6,774 nucleotides of DNA from Lysobacterales bacterium UBA5700 (GTDB lineage: Bacteria; Pseudomonadota; Gammaproteobacteria; Xanthomonadales; Xanthomonadaceae), in contig DIHI01000064.1 of the NCBI GenBank assembly GCA_002420085.1, positions 2,871 to 9,644 on the forward strand, written 5' to 3'. Made by a program: the position numbers and the translations under genes. The notes under the pieces were generated by a model. The model ran no database searches, was not told the DNA's origin, and was given only the letters and a program-made list of their open reading frames with translations. Shown here one piece after another: positions 1-5,084 of this stretch. The number at the start of each line of letters is the position of its first letter. Position 1 is the first letter of the stretch.

Positions 1-1295
1 GTGACCTCGACCGAGAGATCGGCAGCGAGCGATGACACCGGCCGGACCCGAGTCTCGAAGCCATCCTCGGGACGCTGTCGCGCGGGCACGCCGGCCAGCA
101 CACGCAGCGAGATCGCGTCGTCGAATGCAAAGGCGGGGTCGTCCGGGTCGGCGACGTGTGCCGGTGGCTGCACCGCCGACAGCAGAACCGCGATACCTTC
201 GGTGACGATCACCGGCTGGGCGAGCAGCACACTGGCCGAGCCTGGCTCGATGCGGACCACGGTTGCGCGCAGACGGTGGCTGTCTACGGCCTGTTTTGCC
301 AGATCTGCGAGCAGTGGTTCCTGCTGGGGGCTCAGTGCCGGCGCGTCGGAACCCAGGTCTGGCCATGGCCGACGCTGCCAACGGCCGTCCTCGAAGTGGA
401 TCACGGTCAGCGGCAGGCGTCCGGCCAAGTCAGTAGCTGCGGCGATGGCGTCGGCGATCGCGGGGACCGTCCGGCCCTGCCAGCGTTCGGCCAAGGCGGT
501 CATGAGTTCGATCCGTGCCCGCAGCCGCGCGTCGAGCGATGCTGTGGCGCGTGCGCTGGCGGCGTCGAGATCGGCGGCGACCCGACGTGTGCCGAATTCG
601 TATGCATCCCACCAGACAGGCCCGGTCAGCATGCCGAACAGGACATAGACCCAGAACACGTGTCGGATCGGTGGCGAAGTTTCGGGCTGGGCATGCAGGG
701 GCGAGATCAACAGCACCAGCGCCAGCACCGTGAAGGTCAGCAGCAGGGCGGGCGGGGTCCGGGTCACGCCATCCCAGTACACCAGGGCATCCAGGCCGGC
801 CGATTCACCGAGTACGACCAGGACGGGTACGGTCAAGGCGACCATCACCAGCGCCCAGGATGCTGCCCGTGCCCAGTGCGGTGGTTGGCGCAGGGCTGAC
901 AACAGCAGGGAGGCGCCGACTGCCAGTGCCAGCACGGCCGAGGTCGGTGCCATGATTGCGCCGCTGGCAGCGGCCAGGCTGTCGATCCGGGCCAGCGGGC
1001 TGCTGCCCGACGGGGTTGCGACGCCAGCCAATGCAATCAGGCCGAGCGCGGCGGCCGCTGCTGCCAACAGCGACGACAGCCGCAGGCGGCGCAGCAGCAC
1101 GGTCAGCAGTGCCAGTCCGAGCAGGCTGATCACCGCCGCTGCGGCGCTGCTCTCGACCAGATCGCCGCTCGCTCCGACAGCGGTGCCGGCCACGCCCAGC
1201 GCCAGGGCGACGGCGGCGGCCGCCAGCCAGAACAGACCGCCACGTCCGATCGGAACCGGATCGAATGGCGCCGGCAGGGAGCGGTCAGCCGACAT
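1..1295 (-). CDS. Polytopic membrane sensor-like protein, N-terminal 431 codons (cut by window edge)
   Basis: A minus-strand reading frame stays open from the ATG at 1295 to the left edge, with no stop in 431 codons. It begins MSADRSLPAPFDPVPIGRGG. An in-frame TGA lies 18 codons upstream with no ATG, GTG or TTG between, so ATG 1295 is the first usable start; its ribosome binding site is weak. Reading the hydrophobicity, I see about seven membrane segments, near residues 20-41, 51-71, 73-93, 111-135, 142-163, 181-200 and 212-229. Two segments start with similar Pro/Thr/Ala-rich turns (residues 115-120 and 180-184), a layout I associate with N-terminal membrane modules of multi-sensor histidine kinases and diguanylate cyclases. 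Residues 235-431 are soluble: a charged helix (about 240-275, Arg/Ala/Leu-rich), then alternating beta-like stretches, resembling an extracytoplasmic CHASE-type sensor. Kinase, GGDEF or other output domains would lie beyond the window, so the signalling role is inference. Plus-strand frames over this region look like antisense shadows. Confidence 0.8.
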   Translation of the reverse strand, partial: MSADRSLPAPFDPVPIGRGGLFWLAAAAVALALGVAGTAVGASGDLVESSAAAAVISLLGLALLTVLLRRLRLSSLLAAAAAALGLIALAGVATPSGSSPLARIDSLAAASGAIMAPTSAVLALAVGASLLLSALRQPPHWARAASWALVMVALTVPVLVVLGESAGLDALVYWDGVTRTPPALLLTFTVLALVLLISPLHAQPETSPPIRHVFWVYVLFGMLTGPVWWDAYEFGTRRVAADLDAASARATASLDARLRARIELMTALAERWQGRTVPAIADAIAAATDLAGRLPLTVIHFEDGRWQRRPWPDLGSDAPALSPQQEPLLADLAKQAVDSHRLRATVVRIEPGSASVLLAQPVIVTEGIAVLLSAVQPPAHVADPDDPAFAFDDAISLRVLAGVPARQRPEDGFETRVRPVSSLAADLSVEV

Positions 1296-1464
1296 CGCTG
1301 GCCGTCGCGGAATGGCAGCCGATCGTCGGACCGGACGCGATGGTCATGGTGTGATAGCCGGGTCGTCTGGGCACCTGATCCTCATCGGATTCATCCTCGT
1401 CGGATTCCGTTCGATCCCCCCTGTTCGGCCAGTGTATCGGCCGATGACGGCAATAGTTGAACAT
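1285..1464 (-). CDS. Possible small acidic-repeat protein (59 codons), overlapping the membrane gene start
   Basis: Between the amidohydrolase and the membrane gene, a minus-strand frame runs from ATG 1464 to TGA 1287-1285 and encodes 59 residues beginning MFNYCRHRPIHWPNRGD. The middle holds two tandem ESDED units; the tail (last 20 residues, MTIASGPTIGCHSATASDVG) is Ser/Thr/Gly-rich with one Cys. Its last 11 bases overlap the ATG of the downstream membrane gene, an arrangement typical of translational coupling and consistent with that gene's weak ribosome binding site. Third codon positions in the last 30 codons are mostly G or C, as expected of coding sequence here. Against it: no good Shine-Dalgarno sequence precedes ATG 1464, and the frame also extends upstream into the amidohydrolase as antisense. 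A shorter version from GTG 1374, preceded by GAGG, is possible. I recognise no family, and it may be a chance ORF. Confidence 0.25.
   Translation of the reverse strand: MFNYCRHRPIHWPNRGDRTESDEDESDEDQVPRRPGYHTMTIASGPTIGCHSATASDVG
1379..1408. repeat. Tandem 15-base imperfect duplication
   Basis: Two adjacent 15-base units, 1379-1393 and 1394-1408, differ at two positions (A1384 versus G1399 and A1393 versus C1408). The plus-strand unit reads TCCTCATCGGATTCA. On the minus strand the pair encodes the doubled ESDED stretch of the possible small ORF. The unit is a multiple of three, so copy changes would preserve the frame. It could equally be a simple slippage duplication in non-coding spacer. 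Confidence 0.7.
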
Positions 1465-1468
1465 GCGT

Positions 1469-1499
1469 CCGCCCGGAGCGGCGGTCCGGCTCCGGGCGG
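1469..1499 (-). terminator. GC-rich hairpin, probable terminator of the amidohydrolase gene
   Basis: A perfect 11-base-pair stem joins 1469-1479 (CCGCCCGGAGC) to 1489-1499 (GCTCCGGGCGG), with a 9-base loop. It lies 26 bases past the amidohydrolase stop codon on the minus strand, where an intrinsic terminator is expected. The bases after the stem on that strand (ACGCATGTTCAACTATTG) lack a real T-run, so termination may be weak, or the structure may instead protect the mRNA 3' end or allow partial read-through to the membrane gene. Confidence 0.5.
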
Positions 1500-1525
1500 T
1501 GCCTGTATTCGGGTCGGTCAGCGGC

Positions 1526-4500
1526 TCAGTGCCGGTGTCCCGGACCCGACTTCGGGCAATGGCAGGGCACGGTCGGGCCGTATTCGATACCGAAGCTGCG
1601 ACCGTCGGCATGACGCTGCCAGAAGAAGGTCGGCGCGGGGACGGCAGCGTTGCCGATCTCGGCCATGTCGGCCGCGACATCGAACAGCCGACCGTTGACC
1701 ATCACCAGGGCGGTGTCGTCGCTGGCGCGGATGTCGGCCAGCGGATCGCCCGACAGCACCACCAGGTCGGCCTTCTTGCCGACCTCGATCGAACCAATCT
1801 CGTGGTCGAGGCCGATGTAGCGGGCGCCGTCGATGGTCGCCGCACGCAGCGCCTGCCAATTGCTGAAGCCGCCCTGGGTCAGCATCCAGATTTCCCAGTG
1901 CAAGGCCAGGCCCTGCATCTGGCCGTGGCCGCCGGTCATGATCCGCACGCCGCGATCACGCAGCGCCTTGGCCGACTTTGCGACCTCGATGTGCCAGTAA
2001 TCCCAGTCCGGGGCGATCTCGCGGCGGATCGAGAGGGCATCGAGGGTTTCACGCGGGAAGAAGCGGTTCAGACGCGGCTCCTGCCAGACCGCATCGCGGG
2101 CATACCACCAGCGTTCGCCGGACAGACCGCCGTAGCTGACCACCAGGGTCGGGACATTGCCGACATCGGTGCGCTGCCACAGTCCGAGCACATCGTCGTA
2201 CAGCGGTGCGACCGGAATGTTGTGCTCGATACCGGTGACTCCATCGAGAAGCATGGTCATGTTGTGCTGGAAGGTCGAACCACCTTCCTCGACCACCAGC
2301 ATGCCCAGTTCGCGCGCGGCCTGGTTGATCTGCTGTCGCTGGTCGCGTCGGGGCTGGTTGTAGCTCTTGACCGAGAACGCGCCATGCGCCTGCATCCGAC
2401 GCAGGTGCGAACGGGCGTCGTCGAGCGAGTTGACCACCGCCTTGAAATCGCCATCGGCGCCATACAGGATGGTGCCGGTGGAGAACACCCGTGGCCCGAC
2501 CATGACTCCGGCGGTGATCCGTTCGGCCTGCGAGAACACGAATTCGGTGCTCGCCGAAGGGTCATGCAGGGTGGTCACACCGAACGCCAGATTGGCGTAG
2601 TAGGCCCAATTGGCCTGCGGCACCACGCCGGAACCGAAATGAGCGGCATGGGCGTGGGCATCGACCAGGCCGGGGATGATGGTCTTGCCGGCGACATCAA
2701 TGACCCGCGCACCCTCGGGCACCACGACATCGGCACCGACTGCGGCGATCCGATCGCCACGGACCAGCACGGTCCCGGCGTCGATCACCTCGGTGCTGCG
2801 CTCGGCATCGCGCAGGGTCACGATCCGCGCACCGACCAGGGCGACCGTATCACCGGGAGCATGCACCGGCAGCGACAGCCCGATCGACACGCCGGACGAC
2901 GACGCGGGGGTGGCCGGCTTGGCTGCCGCTCCCGGCAGCCAGGGCAGCACATCGGTCAGTCGCCGGCTGTGGTAGCGATCGCCGACCAGCCAGTGCAGCG
3001 AGCCCGAATCGGCCGCCCAGTGCAGGTAGGAGCCGACATCCTGGCTGATCCGAGTGATCGGCAGCGCCTGACTGTCCTTGTTGAGTTCGATGACCCGTCC
3101 GGTGTTCGGCATCGGTGCGAGATACGCATTGAACAGTTCGGTGAAGGCGACCCAGCGACCATCCGGACTGAGGGTCACGAAATCGACGTACTTGAGATCG
3201 AACACGTCACGTGGGCGATCACCGTACAGGCCGACCCGCATCAGTTTCTTCTTGAGGCCACCGCCGGTCAGGTAGAACACCTGGCTGCCGTCGGCGGAGA
3301 ACTGCGGATCGACACCCTCCTCGGCGATCCGCCGGGCGCTGCCGCCGGCCACCGGCATCAGATAGATGCCCGGATCGGACCCATGCAGACTGCCGGTCAG
3401 GCCACTGCCGCCCTGGCGCGACCAGACCACCTGCTGACCATCCGGCGAGAAGCGCGGCCCGTAGTAGAAACCCGGGTCGGTGGTCAGCCGACGCGACGCG
3501 CCACTGGCCAGATCGAGCAGGTGGATGGCACCGAGTTCAGCATCCGACCAGGTGGTGTAAAGCAAACGTGTCCCGTCCGGCGAAAAGCTCGGCTGGTATT
3601 CGTCCAGGCCCTGGGAGTCGGTCAGCCGCACCGGCACACCATCGGGCAGGGTCTTGCGCCAGAGGGTGCCGACCGCGTGGAAGATCAGGGTCCGGCCATC
3701 CGGGCTGGTCGCGACATCGCGGATCATCTTCGGCGCAAACTGGCCGGAAGCCAGCGTCTGACGGAAGCGCAGCGGCTCGGCCAGCACCTGTTCGACCTCG
3801 GCGCGGAACGGAATGGCAGTGGCCGTGCCGCTGGCGATCTCGACCCGCCAGAAGCCGCCCTGCGCCCAGATCACCACGGCGCTCGAATCGGGCGTCCAGT
3901 CGAAATTGGGATACGGCCCGAAGATCGCCCAGGCTTCCTGCTGATCGTGGCTCAGGCCATCCCATACCGGACGCACCGCGCCGCTGGCGAGATCCAGCAC
4001 ATGCAACACCGATTTGTCGCGCACCCGCTTGACGAAGGCCAGGGTCTTGCCATCCGGCGAGGGCTGCGGTCGCACCGCACCCCCCGGTGTCGCGACCAGG
4101 GTGTCGATCCGACCGGTGTCGCGATCGAGCCGTTTGATGGCATAGATCACCCCGTGCGGATTCTTGTTGTACTGGAAATTCGGCCCGGCGCTGACATCCT
4201 CGGAAAAGTAGACGTAGCGGCCATCGGGTGACAGCGCCGGTTCGCCGAGATCCTGCTGGTCGTTCTTGCGGGTGGTCAGTTGCAGGCCGGCGCCGCCGCT
4301 GCGGTGGTACAGCCACAGTTCGCCCGCACCGAGCGAGCGTTCGGAGGTGAAGTGCTTGCGGCCGATCAGGTACTGGCCATCGGGTGTCCAGACCGGATTG
4401 TTGAGCAAACGGAAATCCTCCTTGCTGACTGCCGTGGCATTTTTCCCATCCACCCCGATTCGCCACAGATTGTTGCCGCCACCGCGATCGGAGGTGAAGG

Positions 4501-4834
4501 CGATCTCTCGACCTTCCGGCGAAAAGCGTGGCTGGACATCCCAGGCCCGTCCCGAGGTCAGGCGACGGGCAGTGCCGCCTTCGATCGGCAGCAGATAGAG
4601 GTCGCCCAGCAACGAGAAGACCAGGGTTCGCCCATCCGGACTGAGGTCGAGATCGAGCCAGGTGCCCTGATCGACCGTAAAGCGCACCGTCCGGGCCGGG
4701 CCGTGCGGATCATCGACCTGCCAGCTCGGCGCTTTGTCCTTGCCGGATGCTGACGATGCTGCGATCGCGGCACCGGAAATCACAGCACAGGAAATCAAGA
4801 AAATCAGGGCGCGGGCGGTGCGAAAATTGAACAT
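1526..4834 (-). CDS. Exported TolB-propeller/amidohydrolase fusion protein
   Basis: A 1102-residue protein, probably a periplasmic or cell-surface metal-dependent hydrolase of the imidazolonepropionase-like amidohydrolase group; the substrate is not evident. Start: ATG 4834 follows GAGGAA by five bases and opens directly on a signal peptide (MFNFRTAR, hydrophobic core 9-25, AIA-A near 23-26). An in-frame ATG at 4891 would add 19 basic residues ahead of it and lacks a good ribosome binding site. Residues about 60-630 carry twelve SPDG-type PD40 motifs (near 65, 105, 150, 202, 259, 314, 377, 418, 463, 513, 556 and 607), which suggests two six-bladed TolB-like propellers. A Pro/Ala/Ser linker (about 633-660) leads to the amidohydrolase (about 663-1075): VALVGARIVTL, the metal motif H727-A-H729, candidate carboxylated K823, IEH at 869-871, and the closing block IGSIEVGKKADLVVLSGDPL. 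The usual final Asp is replaced by HGQ (H970), which I recall as normal in this propeller-linked subfamily. The C-terminus ends in a Cys-His-Cys tail. A terminator-like hairpin follows. Confidence 0.93.
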   Translation of the reverse strand: MFNFRTARALIFLISCAVISGAAIAASSASGKDKAPSWQVDDPHGPARTVRFTVDQGTWLDLDLSPDGRTLVFSLLGDLYLLPIEGGTARRLTSGRAWDVQPRFSPEGREIAFTSDRGGGNNLWRIGVDGKNATAVSKEDFRLLNNPVWTPDGQYLIGRKHFTSERSLGAGELWLYHRSGGAGLQLTTRKNDQQDLGEPALSPDGRYVYFSEDVSAGPNFQYNKNPHGVIYAIKRLDRDTGRIDTLVATPGGAVRPQPSPDGKTLAFVKRVRDKSVLHVLDLASGAVRPVWDGLSHDQQEAWAIFGPYPNFDWTPDSSAVVIWAQGGFWRVEIASGTATAIPFRAEVEQVLAEPLRFRQTLASGQFAPKMIRDVATSPDGRTLIFHAVGTLWRKTLPDGVPVRLTDSQGLDEYQPSFSPDGTRLLYTTWSDAELGAIHLLDLASGASRRLTTDPGFYYGPRFSPDGQQVVWSRQGGSGLTGSLHGSDPGIYLMPVAGGSARRIAEEGVDPQFSADGSQVFYLTGGGLKKKLMRVGLYGDRPRDVFDLKYVDFVTLSPDGRWVAFTELFNAYLAPMPNTGRVIELNKDSQALPITRISQDVGSYLHWAADSGSLHWLVGDRYHSRRLTDVLPWLPGAAAKPATPASSSGVSIGLSLPVHAPGDTVALVGARIVTLRDAERSTEVIDAGTVLVRGDRIAAVGADVVVPEGARVIDVAGKTIIPGLVDAHAHAAHFGSGVVPQANWAYYANLAFGVTTLHDPSASTEFVFSQAERITAGVMVGPRVFSTGTILYGADGDFKAVVNSLDDARSHLRRMQAHGAFSVKSYNQPRRDQRQQINQAARELGMLVVEEGGSTFQHNMTMLLDGVTGIEHNIPVAPLYDDVLGLWQRTDVGNVPTLVVSYGGLSGERWWYARDAVWQEPRLNRFFPRETLDALSIRREIAPDWDYWHIEVAKSAKALRDRGVRIMTGGHGQMQGLALHWEIWMLTQGGFSNWQALRAATIDGARYIGLDHEIGSIEVGKKADLVVLSGDPLADIRASDDTALVMVNGRLFDVAADMAEIGNAAVPAPTFFWQRHADGRSFGIEYGPTVPCHCPKSGPGHRH

Positions 4835-4839
4835 TTCGA

Positions 4840-4845
4840 TTCCTC
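4840..4845 (-). promoter_or_regulatory. Ribosome binding site that sets the amidohydrolase start
   Basis: On the minus strand GAGGAA sits five bases before ATG 4834. This favours the 1102-residue form with an N-terminal signal peptide over the longer form from ATG 4891, which would bury the signal peptide behind 19 extra residues. Confidence 0.8.
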
Positions 4846-4911
4846 GACGGGCGGCACGACGGTCCAGTTTAGCGGTTGTATGGGTGCGCATCAGCTCGAT
4901 ACGGCGCTTCT

Positions 4912-4928
4912 TGTCCGTTTCTGTCCGT
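4912..4928 (+). repeat. TGTCCGT direct repeat with 10-base period
   Basis: TGTCCGT occurs at 4912-4918 and again at 4922-4928, one helical turn apart, with a degenerate third copy (TCACCGT) at 4931-4937. It lies in the 250-base gap between the divergent genes, 78 bases upstream of the amidohydrolase ATG, so it could be a regulator binding site for one or both. I see no convincing -35/-10 pair in this gap, so the operator role is inference. Confidence 0.4.
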
Positions 4929-4945
4929 GTTCACCGTTGCAGTTC

Positions 4946-4969
4946 GATGAGGGCAGTTCTGTCCTCGTC
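4946..4969. promoter_or_regulatory. Imperfect palindrome in the divergent intergenic region
   Basis: The arms GATGAGGGCAG (4946-4956) and CTGTCCTCGTC (4959-4969) are inverted around a two-base centre. Nine of eleven pairs are Watson-Crick and the other two are G-T, so a plus-strand transcript could also fold here. The tight centre suits a dimeric repressor site better than a terminator, and there is no following T-run. Confidence 0.4.
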
Positions 4970-4970
4970 A

Positions 4971-4988
4971 TGGCAGTCATTGCTGCCA
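4971..4988. promoter_or_regulatory. Short perfect inverted repeat next to the palindrome
   Basis: TGGCAG (4971-4976) and CTGCCA (4983-4988) form a perfect six-base inverted repeat around TCATTG. It starts two bases after the preceding palindrome ends and lies about 100 bases before the GTG of the plus-strand gene. It may be an operator half-site pair or a small 5' leader hairpin; the arms are short enough to be chance. Confidence 0.25.
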
Positions 4989-5071
4989 CACCCCGAATCG
5001 CTGAATCGCGACCCGCAGCAGGGGGAGCAGGCAACGATCCATCGATCCGGTCCGTCCTTCGCCTGCACCCT

Positions 5072-5078
5072 GGAGGAA
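5072..5078 (+). promoter_or_regulatory. Strong ribosome binding site that sets a GTG start
   Basis: GGAGGAA at 5072-5078 stands six bases before GTG 5085. No in-frame ATG lies nearby: the frame is open upstream as far as 4734, inside the amidohydrolase gene on the other strand, and the next in-frame ATG is 5691. This site is why the protein is started at 5085. Confidence 0.85.
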
Positions 5079-5084
5079 ACGACC

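Noticed and set aside
1..648. Plus-strand open frames across the left end (including 156-899 and 730-1698)
   Set aside because: Low-complexity Ser/Arg/Ala/Thr products with no motif or ribosome binding site. The minus strand over the same bases encodes a coherent membrane protein.
1411..1464. A promoter for the membrane gene, with TACACT as -10
   Set aside because: No -35 box lies at a suitable distance; the nearest TTGCCG is only 11 bases away.
1457..4231. A 924-codon plus-strand open frame opposite the amidohydrolase gene
   Set aside because: It is antisense to a gene with a signal peptide, twelve PD40 motifs and an intact amidohydrolase domain. Its translation is rich in His, Gln, Asp and Arg with no recognisable motif, as expected of a shadow frame in GC-rich DNA.
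4835..4891. Amidohydrolase start at ATG 4891
   Set aside because: It would place 19 basic residues before a good signal peptide. ATG 4834 has GAGGAA at good spacing.
4734..5084. A longer form of the YVTN-type protein starting at ATG 4734
   Set aside because: This would overlap the amidohydrolase's signal-peptide region in antisense and add 117 Ser/Arg-rich residues. GTG 5085 has a strong, well-spaced ribosome binding site.
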